Positions 8,695 through 18,272 of a stretch of DNA of 64,000 bases are shown in pieces. Each line of letters begins with the position of its first letter. Position 1 is the first letter of the stretch. Both the position numbers and the translations under genes were made by a program. A model generated the notes under the pieces. The model had not been told where the DNA came from. It worked only from the letters and a program-made list of their open reading frames with translations, and did not search any database. Source of the DNA: Aquisalimonas sp. 2447 (GTDB lineage: Bacteria; Pseudomonadota; Gammaproteobacteria; Nitrococcales; Aquisalimonadaceae); assembly GCF_012044895.1 (NCBI RefSeq), contig NZ_CP050695.1, positions 3,812,501 through 3,876,500 on the forward strand, read 5' to 3'.

Positions 8695-9843
8695 TTACCG
8701 CTCGCCGGGATCGGTGCCCGTGGCTCGGGCCACGGTGCGGGTCAACAGCCGGATCTCGTCCCGCAGCTCCGCAGCCAGGTCCGTGCGCTCGCTCTGCATT
8801 TCGTCCACCAGACGATGCAGAGTGTGATCCAGGGACCGCAGCCGCTCCTCCATGGAATCGGACTCTTCACCCCGCTCACCCAGCGAGTCCGCCAGACGCT
8901 GCAGCACCGGCTGCAGCTCCATCTGTCCCCGTGCCTGGCTGAGCATGCGCCGGTGTTCGCTGCGGATCTGCTCCGCCAGCTCGCCCACTTGCTCGGTCAC
9001 CGTGGAAATGCTCTCCTCGGCACTGCGTCTCTCTTCTTCACGCCTTGCCACCAGGCGCTGCAGCCGATCCAGACTCTCCGCGGTCTGCTCCAGTAGTGCC
9101 TGGATATAGGAGGGCACGCTGTGCTCGGTGTCGACGTTGGCCAGAGCACCGGAGCTGAAACGGGTCAGCCCCGTGAGCTGTTCTTCCACATCATTGTAGA
9201 AGCGATTCTGGGCATGACCGGCCTGCAGATCGACAAAGCCCAGGACCAGGGCGCCTGCCAGGCCGAAGAGCGACGAACTGAAGGCGGTGCCCATGCCCGC
9301 CAGCGGCTCCTGAAGACCGGCACGGAGCTGTTCGAACAATTCGGTGGCGTCTCCACCGCCGACGCTCAGCCCGCTGATCACGCGACCGATGCCACCGAGG
9401 GTATCCAGCAGGCCCCAGAAGGTGCCCAACAGCCCCAGGAAGATCAGCAGGCCGATGAAATAACGGGACAGGTCCCGGGCCTCGTCCAGCCGCGAGCGAA
9501 TGCCGTCCAGCAGGGCACGCATACTCATGGTGGTGAGCTGTAATTTATCACCACGCTCCTGCAGCATGCGCCCGAGCGAACCAAGCAGTCCCCGCTTGGG
9601 GGGAGGTGGCAGGGATTCGGCGCCGCGCTGCCAGGCGCGCAGCCAGGCGGCGTCCGGCCCCAGCACCAAGACCTGGCGGAAGTTGATGATGATCCCCACC
9701 GCCAGCACGGCGACGATCATGCCGTTGAATACGGGATTGGCGAGGAAGGCCTCGATCAGGCGCTGGTGCAGCAGCGCCGCAACGCCCGCCACGGCCAGGA
9801 GAAACAACGCAATCCAGATCAGCACGCGGCCCGGTTGTCGCAC
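8695..9843 (-). CDS. MotA/TolQ/ExbB-like proton channel protein
   Basis: A 382-aa polytopic inner-membrane protein. Two helices lie in the first 60 residues, and two more are at about 130-165 (YFIGLLIFLGLLGTFWGLLD) and 200-225 (GTAFSSSLFGLAGALVLGFV). These latter two are the MotA/ExbB channel core with the typical GLLGTFWG and GTAFSSS motifs. A cytosolic, acidic coiled-coil tail of about 150 residues follows. The gene is the upstream partner of the OmpA/MotB gene. Together they would couple ion flow to movement of the long periplasmic coiled coil. It has no flagellar neighbours here, so it is not a standard motA. Confidence 0.82.
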   Translation of the reverse strand: MRQPGRVLIWIALFLLAVAGVAALLHQRLIEAFLANPVFNGMIVAVLAVGIIINFRQVLVLGPDAAWLRAWQRGAESLPPPPKRGLLGSLGRMLQERGDKLQLTTMSMRALLDGIRSRLDEARDLSRYFIGLLIFLGLLGTFWGLLDTLGGIGRVISGLSVGGGDATELFEQLRAGLQEPLAGMGTAFSSSLFGLAGALVLGFVDLQAGHAQNRFYNDVEEQLTGLTRFSSGALANVDTEHSVPSYIQALLEQTAESLDRLQRLVARREEERRSAEESISTVTEQVGELAEQIRSEHRRMLSQARGQMELQPVLQRLADSLGERGEESDSMEERLRSLDHTLHRLVDEMQSERTDLAAELRDEIRLLTRTVARATGTDPGER

Positions 9844-10060
9844 CCCTGCCTCCAGTCAAGGTGATTTGGTCCCTACTTTCCCGTAAACAGCGCCGATAGA
9901 CAAGGCGGTACCGTCACCCGCCGACGACGACACGCCACCGCGTTGGATGCGGTGCAATATGGACTCGGCCTAGGTGTTGCGCCGATCTTCGGGGCAGCCG
10001 TCTGCAGCGGGCGGCGCGATAACACCGATACAGTTGCCATCATTCTCGGGGGAGAAACCC

Positions 10061-11380
10061 ATGATAAAAGCCCTTACCAGAGGCTCCACACGCCTCATGG
10101 AACGGTACCTGCCGGATCCGTTCGTCATTGTCATGCTGCTCACGCTACTGGTGTTTTTCCTGGGCATGGGCATCGAGCGGGAAAGCCCCGTGGCCATGAT
10201 CGAACACTGGGGCGACGGCTTCTGGGATCTGCTCCAGTTCGGCATGCAGATGGTGCTGGTGCTGGTCACCGGCTTCGTGCTCGCCAGCACACCGGCGTTC
10301 AAGCGCATCCTGGTGGCGCTTGCCAGCCTGGCCAAGACGCCGGGGCAGGCGATCATCCTGGTCACGGTGGTGTCGATCTTCGCCGCCTGGATCAACTGGG
10401 GCTTCGGCCTGGTGATCGGGGCGCTGTTCTCCAGGCAACTCGCCCAGGTGGTTCGCGGCGTGGACTACCGGCTTCTCATCGCCAGCGCATACAGCGGCTT
10501 CATCGTCTGGCACGGCGGCCTGGCCAGTTCCATCGGCCTGCTCATCGCCACGGACGGGCACTTCACCGAGGACAAGATCGGGGTCATCTCCACCAGCGAG
10601 ACCATCTTTGCCGGCTTCAACCTGATCCTGGTGCTGCTGATGCTGATCATCATTCCGCTGGTGAACCGGCTGATGATGAACAAGATCGATGAGCCCTACG
10701 TCGCGGATCCGCAGAAACTGGCCGAGGAGGAGAATTCTCCGGAACTCAAATGGGAACGCGCGGCCGACCGGGTGGAGAACAGCATTACCCTGTCCCAGGC
10801 CATTGGCGTCATGGGCCTGGTGTTCCTGGGCTACTACTTCTTCGTCGAGAGTGGCAGCCTGAATCTGAACATCGTCAACTTCCTGTTCCTGTTCCTGGGG
10901 ATCATGCTCCACGGCCGCCCGCGGCACTTCCTGAACAGCATGCAGGAGGCCATCAAGGGTGCCGGCGGCATTGTCATCCAGTTCCCGTTCTACGCGGGCA
11001 TCATGGGGATGATGATCGGCTCCGGGCTGGCAGCGACGTTCTCCGAGTGGTTCGTGGCCATCTCTAACCCCACCACCTACCCGCTGTTCGCCTTTCTCAG
11101 CGCCGGACTGGTGAACGTTTTCGTGCCCTCCGGCGGCGGCTAGTGGGCGGTGCAGGCGGACATCATGCTGGACGCCGGCGCAGCGCTGGGTGTGGATGCC
11201 GCACGCACGGCCATGGCAGTGGCCTGGGGTGATGCCTGGACCAACCTGATTCAACCCTTCTGGGCCCTGCCGGCGCTGGCCATTGCCGGACTGAAAGCCA
11301 AGGACATCATGGGCTTCTGCGTCGTGAACCTGCTGGTCACCGGCGTGGTCATCGGCCTCGGACTGATGTTCCTGCCGTAA
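10061..11380 (+). pseudogene. atoE: Short-chain fatty acid transporter AtoE-like, interrupted by an amber codon
   Basis: The reading frame encodes a 439-codon permease of the TIGR00366/SCFA transporter family (multiple membrane helices, YLPDPFVIVMLLTLLVF at the N-terminus). The start is ATG 10061 with GGGGGAG about 6 nt upstream. An in-frame TAG lies at 11141-11143. It replaces the glutamine of the family's highly conserved VPSGGGQWAVQ segment (CAG to TAG), after which the frame continues cleanly for 79 codons to TAA at 11378-11380. Without read-through the product loses its last approximately 80 residues, including at least two membrane helices, and is probably inactive. The rest of the frame shows no decay, so the mutation is recent, is suppressed, or is a sequence error. 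Confidence 0.85.
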
Positions 11381-11440
11381 GATCCACGGTTACCGGTCCA
11401 CGACCCGGTCCGGACAAGATCGGGTTTCCGATCAGGATCA

Positions 11441-11473
11441 AAAAAAGGGGCACCCGATGGGTGCCCCTTTTCT
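11441..11473. terminator. Bidirectional Rho-independent terminator
   Basis: A 9-bp stem GGGGCACCC/GGGTGCCCC with a GAT loop is flanked by AAAAAA on the left and TTTTCTGTTT on the right. It lies between the convergent ends of the atoE-like frame and amtB and can serve both. Confidence 0.9.
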
Positions 11474-11495
11474 GTTTGCCGGAATCCGGCGGAGG

Positions 11496-12725
11496 TTACT
11501 TCTGACCAGAGGAGACGAACTCCGGATACGCTTCCATGCCGCACTCGCTGAGGTCGAGGCCGTTTTCCTCTTCCTCTTCAGTCGCGCGGATGCCCATGGC
11601 CATCTTCAGGATGAACCAGACGATCCCACTGGCGATGAACACGAAGCCGAAGATCGCGACCAGACCGATGATCTGGTTGACGAAGCTCGCTTCGGGCACC
11701 GACAGCATCACCGCCAGCACGCCCCAGATACCGCAGGTGCCGTGCACGGAGATGGCGCCCACCGGGTCATCGATCTTGAGCTTGTCCAGGCCGATGATGG
11801 AGAACACCACGATCACGCCACCGATGGCCCCGATAACCACGGCCAGCAGCGGGGCCGGAGAGTCCGGCGCGGCGGTGATGGACACCAGACCGGCCAGGGC
11901 GCCGTTGAGCACCATGGTGAGATCCGCCTTGCCGAACAGGATCTTCGACAGGATCAAGGCGGCCACGACACCGGCGGCAGCGGCGAAGTTGGTGTTCATG
12001 TAGACGGTGGCCACGGCGTTGGCGGAATCCGTGGAGGCCACGGCCAGTTCCGAACCGCCATTGAAGCCGAACCAGCCCATCCACAGGATGAACGTACCCA
12101 GCGTGGCCAGGGGCAGGTTGCCACCCGGGATCGCGCGGATCTTGCCGTCCTTGGTGTACTTGCCCTTCCGCGGCCCCAGCAGGATGACGCCGGCCAGCGC
12201 AGCGGTGGCGCCCGCCATGTGGACGATGCCGCTACCGGCGTAGTCGATGTAGCCGAGCTGATCGAGCCAGCCACCACCCCAGGTCCACAGACCCTGGATC
12301 GGGTAGATGAAGCCGGTCATCACCACGGCAAAGATCAGGAAGGCCGCCAGCTTCATGCGCTCGGCCACCGCCCCCGAGACAATGGACATGGCCGTGGCCA
12401 CGAACACCACCTGGAAGAAGAAGTCCGAGAAATAGGAGAAGCCATCGGCGGTGGTGTGCGGATCCGAGCTGGGCAGGAAGAAGCTCAGCGACGGAAACAG
12501 CCCACCGGCGCTTTCGTACATGAGGTTCCAGCCGATCACCAGATACATGATCACGGCAACGGAATAGAGCGTGATGTTCTTGGTCAGGATCTCCACGGTG
12601 TTCTTCGAGCGCACCAGACCGGCCTCGAGCATGGAGAACCCGGCCGCCATCCACATGACAAGCACGCCGGAGAGCAGGAAGTAGAATGTATCCAGCGCGT
12701 ATACAAGCTCAGCAACTTCGTCCAT
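11496..12725 (-). CDS. amtB: Ammonium transporter AmtB
   Basis: A 409-aa trimeric inner-membrane channel that conducts ammonia/ammonium into the cell. Eleven hydrophobic helices can be followed. The paired pore histidines are at about His169 (SGIVHMAGA) and His328 (SVHGTCGIWG). There is no extra N-terminal signal segment of the E. coli type; the protein starts MDEVAELVYALD. It lies 53 bp downstream of glnK, the standard glnK-amtB operon, in which uridylylated or free GlnK controls the pore. The shared sigma-54 promoter upstream of glnK predicts induction during nitrogen limitation. Confidence 0.97.
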   Translation of the reverse strand: MDEVAELVYALDTFYFLLSGVLVMWMAAGFSMLEAGLVRSKNTVEILTKNITLYSVAVIMYLVIGWNLMYESAGGLFPSLSFFLPSSDPHTTADGFSYFSDFFFQVVFVATAMSIVSGAVAERMKLAAFLIFAVVMTGFIYPIQGLWTWGGGWLDQLGYIDYAGSGIVHMAGATAALAGVILLGPRKGKYTKDGKIRAIPGGNLPLATLGTFILWMGWFGFNGGSELAVASTDSANAVATVYMNTNFAAAAGVVAALILSKILFGKADLTMVLNGALAGLVSITAAPDSPAPLLAVVIGAIGGVIVVFSIIGLDKLKIDDPVGAISVHGTCGIWGVLAVMLSVPEASFVNQIIGLVAIFGFVFIASGIVWFILKMAMGIRATEEEEENGLDLSECGMEAYPEFVSSGQK

Positions 12726-12778
12726 CGTTATTTTCCTCTATTACCACTGATCTGAAATCCAGGGCGCGTCACTGAAGA

Positions 12779-13291
<513 letters not shown>

Positions 13292-13338
13292 TTATTCGCT
13301 TCAAGGCAACATTTCGTGGCGATGCACAACCTGAACAC

Positions 13339-13374
13339 GCACCAAAAAGGCGCTTATTGCCTCTTTTTAGTGCA
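13339..13374. promoter_or_regulatory. Two NtrC-like enhancer dyads
   Basis: GCACCAAAAAGGCGC at 13339-13353 has one mismatch from the NtrC dyad GCACC-N5-GGTGC. A weaker dyad, GCCTCTTTTTAGTGC, is at 13359-13373. Their centres are about 110 and 130 bp upstream of the inferred glnK start site, close to the -108/-140 arrangement known for glnA in enterics. Confidence 0.7.
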
Positions 13375-13405
13375 TCACAACCCCGGCCACCCGCAGGAGT
13401 GCACA

Positions 13406-13684
13406 ATGCTGGACCCGAAATCGCTCGATGAAATGGCACGCAAGTTCGCTTCGAACCTGCCCCCCGGCCTGCGCGAGTTCCAGCAGGAGATGGAGCGCAA
13501 CTTCCACACCACCATGCAGAGCACCTTCAATCGCCTGGATCTGGTGACGCGGGAGGAATTCGACGCCCAGGCCAAAGTGCTGGCGCGCACCCGTGCGCAG
13601 CTCGAGGCCCTGGAGGAGCGTGTTGCCGCGCTGGAAGGCAAGGGACCGGAAGACTCCCCCGAGCCCAGCCCCGCACAGGACTGA
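13406..13684 (+). CDS. ubiK: Ubiquinone biosynthesis accessory factor UbiK
   Basis: A 92-aa cytosolic coiled-coil protein of the BMFP/UbiK (YqiC) family, which assists UbiJ and the soluble ubiquinone-synthesis complex. The N-terminus (LDEMARKFASNLPPGLREFQ) and the C-terminal heptads (REEFDAQAKVLARTRAQLEALEERVAALE) match the family layout. The start ATG 13406 has AGGAG 8 nt upstream. The gene is divergent from glnK and precedes comM by 45 bp, a neighbourhood common in gammaproteobacteria. Confidence 0.9.
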   Translation: MLDPKSLDEMARKFASNLPPGLREFQQEMERNFHTTMQSTFNRLDLVTREEFDAQAKVLARTRAQLEALEERVAALEGKGPEDSPEPSPAQD

Positions 13685-13729
13685 CCATCACCGCCGCGCC
13701 AATGGCGCGGCCTGCCCAGGGACGGGTCC

Positions 13730-15256
13730 ATGACACTTGCAGTGGTCTACGGTCGCGCGGGCGTCGGCGTCGACGCCCCGCTGGTCACCATCGAGGTGCA
13801 TCTGGCCAACGGCCTGCCGTCGATGTCCATCGTCGGCCTGCCGGAGACGGCGGTGAAGGAAAGCCGCGACAGGGTGCGCAGCGCCATCGTCAACAGCGGC
13901 TTCGAGTTCCCCACCCGCCGCATCACCATCAACCTCGCCCCGGCGGACCTGCCCAAGGAGGGTGGCCGCTTCGATCTGCCTATTGCCGTGGGCATCCTCG
14001 CCGCCTCCGGCCAGATACCGCGAACAGCGCTGCCCGTGTGGGAGTTCGCCGGGGAGCTGGCCCTGAGCGGCGAGCTGCGGCCGGTCCAGGGCTGCCTGCC
14101 GGTGGCCGTCCAGGCACGCCATGCCGGCCGCAACCTCGCGGTCCCCGCGGCGAATGCACCGGAAGCCGCACTCGTCCACCCGGGGCACAGCTACGGCGTC
14201 GGCCACCTGCTGGATCTGAGTGGGCACCTCGCCGGCCGCAGTGAGCTCCCTCCCGCACAAGCCACCCCGACGGAGGCCGTCTGCTCACTGCCGGATCTGG
14301 CCGACGTGCGCGGGCAGGCCGGCGCCCGCCGCGCCCTGGAGATCGCCGCTGCCGGCGGCCACTCTTTGCTGCTGAGCGGTCCGCCGGGCACCGGCAAGAG
14401 CATGCTCGCCGAGCGCCTGCCCGGTATCCTGCCGCCGATGTCCGATACGGAAAGCCTGGAAACAGCGGCGGTCCTTTCGCTGACCCGCACGGGGTTCGAT
14501 GCCGGTGACTGGGGGCGCCGGCCGTTCCGGGCGCCTCACCATTCAGCCTCCCACGTGGCGCTCACGGGCGGCGGCGGGCGGCCGCGCCCCGGGGAGATCT
14601 CCCTTGCCCACAACGGGGTCCTCTTTCTTGATGAACTGCCGGAATTCGGCCGCCAGGCGCTGGAGGTGCTCAGGGAACCCCTGGAGACCGGGCAGGTAAG
14701 CATCTCGCGGGCAGCGGCGCAGGTGGTGTTCCCGGCACGATTCCAGCTCGTCACCGCCATGAACCCCTGCCCCTGCGGCTACCACGGCGACCCCGTGCAC
14801 GCCTGCCGCTGCACGCCGGACCAGATCGACCGCTACCGCGGCCGCATCTCCGGGCCGCTGCTGGACCGCATCGACATGCAGGTGGAAGTAGCTCGGCTGC
14901 GCCCGGCAGAGCTGCACGAGGCGCCTCCCGGGGAAGCGTCAGCCACGGTGCGCGCCCGCGTCTGCCAGGCGCGGGACCGGCGGCTCGCTCTGAGCGGGAC
15001 CTGCTGCGCAGCGCTGGAGTCGGATGCCGTCGAAGCAGGCTGCGGCCTGGGTCGTGACGAGAGCCGCTTCCTGATCCAGGCCATGGAGCGCCTGGGCCTG
15101 TCGGCCCGCGCTTACCATCGACTGCTGCGTGTGGCACGCACAATCGCCGACCTGGCGAATGCCGACCGGGTCACCGTTCAGCACCTGGGAGAAGCGCTTG
15201 GATACCGGCGACTGACCGGCGGCAGCAGCGCTGACGGTTGTTCGTTGACCAGTTAG
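13730..15256 (+). CDS. comM: ComM/YifB family AAA+ ATPase (Mg-chelatase-like)
   Basis: A 508-aa ATPase. The N-terminal 170 residues form the ComM Lon-protease-like subdomain (MSIVGLPETAVKESRDRVRSA). The Mg-chelatase-type AAA+ core has Walker A GPPGTGKS at about 217-224 and Walker B VLFLDELPEF at 297-306. A cysteine cluster (PCPCGYHGD, then ACRC) and a C-terminal lid follow. In Vibrio and Acinetobacter ComM is a hexameric helicase that extends branch migration when transforming DNA is integrated. It follows ubiK and probably shares its transcript. The family is secure; whether this strain is naturally competent cannot be seen here. Confidence 0.93.
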   Translation: MTLAVVYGRAGVGVDAPLVTIEVHLANGLPSMSIVGLPETAVKESRDRVRSAIVNSGFEFPTRRITINLAPADLPKEGGRFDLPIAVGILAASGQIPRTALPVWEFAGELALSGELRPVQGCLPVAVQARHAGRNLAVPAANAPEAALVHPGHSYGVGHLLDLSGHLAGRSELPPAQATPTEAVCSLPDLADVRGQAGARRALEIAAAGGHSLLLSGPPGTGKSMLAERLPGILPPMSDTESLETAAVLSLTRTGFDAGDWGRRPFRAPHHSASHVALTGGGGRPRPGEISLAHNGVLFLDELPEFGRQALEVLREPLETGQVSISRAAAQVVFPARFQLVTAMNPCPCGYHGDPVHACRCTPDQIDRYRGRISGPLLDRIDMQVEVARLRPAELHEAPPGEASATVRARVCQARDRRLALSGTCCAALESDAVEAGCGLGRDESRFLIQAMERLGLSARAYHRLLRVARTIADLANADRVTVQHLGEALGYRRLTGGSSADGCSLTS

Positions 15257-15284
15257 ACAGACGATGAAGCGCCTCGGCCCAGGC

Positions 15285-15376
15285 GTAGGGCGGACCTTCA
15301 GGTCCGCCCTCTCCGCTCTGATAAGTCAAGGTGACTTGGGCGGGGCTGGAATGGTGGACCTGAAGGTCCACCCTAC
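15285..15376. repeat. REPIN family A copy 2
   Basis: Two palindromes in inverted orientation, at 15285-15308 (begins GTAGGGCGGACC) and 15353-15376 (ends GGTCCACCCTAC), are separated by 44 bp, for a total of 92 bp. It lies between the convergent ends of comM and urtE. Confidence 0.85.
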
Positions 15377-15460
15377 GGCTATCGACGGCTCACCGGTGGG
15401 AACCGCGCAGACGGCTCTGCCCTGACCGGGTAGGGATCCGTAACCCGGAAATACGCCGAT

Positions 15461-16150
15461 TCAGACGGTGAGATGCTCCTGGATAAGATCGTCCCCGAGT
15501 TCCGTCATCTCGCCGGAGGCGACATTTCGGCCGTTGTTGAGGATGCTGAAGCAGTCCGCGGTGGCGCGGGCGAAGGGGAGCTTCTGCTCCACCAGCAGGA
15601 TGGTGAGCCCCTGCTCGCGGTTGAGCAGCCGAATCACCTCGCTGATTTCCTTGACGATGTTGGGCTGGATACCCTCGATGGGCTCGTCCAGCAGAAGGAT
15701 CTCCGGATCCAGCACCAGGGCGCGGCCGATGGCAAGCTGCTGCTGTTGACCGCCGGAGAGGTCACCGCCCCGCCGCCGTGCCATGTCCTTAAGCACGGGG
15801 AACAGCTCGTAGACCCGCTCCGGGATGCCTTTTGACCGCTTGCTTGCCAAGGGCACACGCAGATTCTCTTCCACCGTGAGCTGAGGGAAGATTTCCCGCC
15901 CCTGGGGTACGTAGCCGAGGCCCAGCCGCGCCCGGTCGTAGGGGCGCTTGCGGCTGATGTCCTCGCCCTTGAACAGGATCCTGCCGCCGGCGATGGGCTC
16001 GAGCCCCATGATGCACTTGAGCAAGGTGGTCTTGCCCATGCCGTTGCGGCCCATGAGGCAGTTGGCGCGACCCTCCTGCACGTCCAGGTCCACGTCCCGG
16101 AGGATGTGACTGCCGCCGTAGTACTGGTTGAGGCCTTGGATGCGGAGCAT
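15461..16150 (-). CDS. urtE: Urea ABC transporter ATP-binding protein UrtE
   Basis: A 229-aa ABC ATPase of the LivF/UrtE type. Walker A is GRNGMGKTT, the signature motif is LSGGQQQQLAIGRAL, and Walker B is ILLLDEPIEGIQP, whose EGIQP tail is typical of UrtE. An AGGAGAACCGAG lies just upstream of the ATG. It is the last gene of urtABCDE and is separated from urtD by 159 bp holding a REPIN, which may lower or separately stabilise its message. With UrtD it powers uptake of urea captured by UrtA through UrtB and UrtC. Confidence 0.95.
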   Translation of the reverse strand: MLRIQGLNQYYGGSHILRDVDLDVQEGRANCLMGRNGMGKTTLLKCIMGLEPIAGGRILFKGEDISRKRPYDRARLGLGYVPQGREIFPQLTVEENLRVPLASKRSKGIPERVYELFPVLKDMARRRGGDLSGGQQQQLAIGRALVLDPEILLLDEPIEGIQPNIVKEISEVIRLLNREQGLTILLVEQKLPFARATADCFSILNNGRNVASGEMTELGDDLIQEHLTV

Positions 16151-16186
16151 CTCGGTTCTCCTGTCTGGTGTCTTCCCGTGGGAACG

Positions 16187-16290
16187 TCGCGGCTTGCGCC
16201 GCTCCTACAGGCGGTCTGTCTGGTTCCATCGCGGTTTGCGCCGCTCCGACGGGGTCACGGCGCTGTCCGTAGGAGCGGCGCAAGCCGCGA
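16187..16290. repeat. REPIN family B inside the urt operon
   Basis: A TCGCGGCTTGCGCCGCTCC unit starts at 16187 and its inverted copy GGAGCGGCGCAAGCCGCGA ends at 16290. A third, degenerate unit (ATCGCGGTTTGCGCCGCTCC) lies between them at about 16228. The overall span is 104 bp. It is unrelated in sequence to family A and resembles Pseudomonas-type REP elements. Confidence 0.8.
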
Positions 16291-16309
16291 CCATGGCAGG
16301 CATGTCTGT

Positions 16310-17161
16310 CTAGTCCTCTTCCCCCAGATACACCTGGCGCACCTGCGGATTGTTCTGCACCTGGTCCATGGTGCCCTCGGCGAGCACGCTGCCCTGGTGC
16401 AGCACGGTGACCTGGCGGGCGATGGAGCGCACGAAGTCCATGTCGTGCTCCACCACCACCACGGAGTGCTTGCCGGCGAGGCTGGTGAGCAGTTCCGCCG
16501 TGGCCTCGGTCTCCTGGCCGGACATGCCGGCCACCGGCTCGTCCACCAGCAGCAGCCTCGGGTTCTGCATGAGCAGCGAGCCGATCTCAAGCCACTGCTT
16601 CTGGCCGTGGGAGAGCAGCCCGGCGAGCATGTCCCGCCGGTCGGTGAGGCCGATGAGTTCCAGCACCTCGTCGATGCGGTCCTGCTGCTCGCCACTGAGG
16701 CGCCAGGTGATACTGGTCAGGAGCCCGCGGTCGGCGTGCATGGCCAGCTCCAGGTTCTCGAACACGGTGTGATTCTCGTACACCGTGGGCTTCTGGAACT
16801 TGCGACCGATGCCGCGCTGGGCCACCTCGTGCTCCTTGAGCCGCAGCAGGTCGATGCGGCTGCCGAACCAGGCCGAGCCCTCGTCCGGGCGGGTCTTGCC
16901 GGTGATCACGTCCATCAGGGTGGTCTTGCCGGCGCCGTTGGGCCCGATGATGCAGCGCAGTTCGCCGTCGCCGATGTAGAGCGTGAGATCGTCCAGGGCC
17001 TTGAAGCCGTCGAAAGACTTGGTGATACCTTCGAGATACAGGGCCACGCCGTGGCTCATGTCCACGGTGTCGTCCCTGGGTGGCCGGTTGACCATGTCGA
17101 ACACCTGGTCCCGACGCATGACTTCGCGGAAATCGTCCAGCGACTTGCTCAGGGCATTCAT
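16310..17161 (-). CDS. urtD: Urea ABC transporter ATP-binding protein UrtD
   Basis: A 283-aa ABC ATPase of the LivG/UrtD type with a 35-residue N-terminal extension before the ATPase core. Walker A is GPNGAGKTT and Walker B is RLLLVDEPVAGM. The signature region reads LLSHGQKQWLEIG in place of LSGGQ, which is characteristic of UrtD proteins. Its ATG overlaps the urtC stop codon by 4 nt (ATGA), so the two are translationally coupled. It pairs with UrtE as the asymmetric ATPase dimer of the urea importer. Confidence 0.95.
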   Translation of the reverse strand: MNALSKSLDDFREVMRRDQVFDMVNRPPRDDTVDMSHGVALYLEGITKSFDGFKALDDLTLYIGDGELRCIIGPNGAGKTTLMDVITGKTRPDEGSAWFGSRIDLLRLKEHEVAQRGIGRKFQKPTVYENHTVFENLELAMHADRGLLTSITWRLSGEQQDRIDEVLELIGLTDRRDMLAGLLSHGQKQWLEIGSLLMQNPRLLLVDEPVAGMSGQETEATAELLTSLAGKHSVVVVEHDMDFVRSIARQVTVLHQGSVLAEGTMDQVQNNPQVRQVYLGEED

Positions 17162-18261
17162 GATTCACCCTCCCTGCGACGGCGCAGCATGCCCAGGATC
17201 CCCACCACGCCCTTGGGCAGAAACAGGGTCACCCCGATGAACATGGCACCGAGGATGTACAGCCAGAGATCCGGGTAGGCGCTGGTGGCCCAGGTCTTGA
17301 CCACGTTGACGATACCGGCACCGGCGATCGCGCCCACCAGCGTCCCGCGGCCACCCAGCGCCACCCAGATGGCCATCTCGATGGAGGCCGGCGGCGCCAT
17401 CTCGGAGGGGTTGATCACTCCGGTCTGCGGCACGTACAGCGCCCCGGCCACACCGCAAAGCACCGCCGAGACCACCCACACGAACAGCTTGTAACGCAGC
17501 GGGTCGTAGCCGGTGAAGCGCAGCCGGGTCTCGGCATCGCGGATGGCCGTCATCACCCGGCCGAGCTTGGAGGTGACGATCCAGCGACACAGGAGGTAGG
17601 CGATGATCAGCGTCGCGGCGCTAGCCCAGAACAGTCCCAGGCGCGCCCCCGGCGTGCCCAGCTCGAAGCCCAGCAGGGTGTCGAAGTTGGTCAGGCCGGT
17701 GTCACCGCCAAAGCCTGTCTCCGTGCGGAAGAACAGGTGCATGCCGCCGAAGGTCAGCGCCTGGGTGATGATGGCGAAGTAGACGCCGCGCACCCGGGAA
17801 CGGAAGGCCAGGAAGCCGAAGATGAACGCCAGCACACCGGGAACCAGCGCGATCATCGCCAGGGTGAACAGGAACGAATCAAAGCCGGCCCAGTACCAGG
17901 GCCACTCCGTGTAATCCAGCCACTGCAGGAAGTTGGGCAGGCGGCCGTCATCATAGGCGACACGGGTGAGATGCGCCCCCATGACGTAGCCACCCATGGC
18001 GAAGAACACGCCGTGCCCCAGGGACAGAATCCCCGTGTAGCCCCAGATCAGATCCAGGGCCAGGGCCACCAGGGCCAGGCACAGGAAGCGGCCGGCAAGG
18101 GTCACCATCCAGCCCGGCATGTACAGGGGATGTTCCGGCGGCACCACCAGGTTCAGCACCGGTACGACGATCAGGGCGAGAACCGCCAGGGCGACCAGGA
18201 TCATCCAGGCCGTGCGGGTGTGCAGTCGGCCGACGCGGGACAGCGCGGATTGCGGCTGCAT
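17158..18261 (-). CDS. urtC: Urea ABC transporter permease UrtC
   Basis: A 367-aa LivM-type permease. An N-terminal cytoplasmic stretch is followed by about 9-10 hydrophobic helices. Conserved segments include WGYTGILSLGHGVFFAMGGY and the late VALGGRGTLVGAIAGA motif. It lies 11 bp downstream of urtB and overlaps urtD. With UrtB it forms the membrane channel of the high-affinity urea importer. Confidence 0.95.
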   Translation of the reverse strand: MQPQSALSRVGRLHTRTAWMILVALAVLALIVVPVLNLVVPPEHPLYMPGWMVTLAGRFLCLALVALALDLIWGYTGILSLGHGVFFAMGGYVMGAHLTRVAYDDGRLPNFLQWLDYTEWPWYWAGFDSFLFTLAMIALVPGVLAFIFGFLAFRSRVRGVYFAIITQALTFGGMHLFFRTETGFGGDTGLTNFDTLLGFELGTPGARLGLFWASAATLIIAYLLCRWIVTSKLGRVMTAIRDAETRLRFTGYDPLRYKLFVWVVSAVLCGVAGALYVPQTGVINPSEMAPPASIEMAIWVALGGRGTLVGAIAGAGIVNVVKTWATSAYPDLWLYILGAMFIGVTLFLPKGVVGILGMLRRRREGES

Positions 18262-18272
18262 GATCGGTCTCC

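Noticed and set aside
7569-8942. Long leucine/glycine-rich frame opposite the MotB/OmpA gene
   Set aside because: It mirrors the coiled-coil codons of the minus-strand gene and has no independent support.
7398-9843. Zorya anti-phage system
   Set aside because: Only the stator-like pair is present; the ZorC/ZorD or ZorE effectors are missing on both sides, so defence cannot be claimed.
13685-13729. Terminator between ubiK and comM
   Set aside because: A CGCGCC/GGCGCG hairpin is present but short and without a U-run; the genes are likely co-transcribed.
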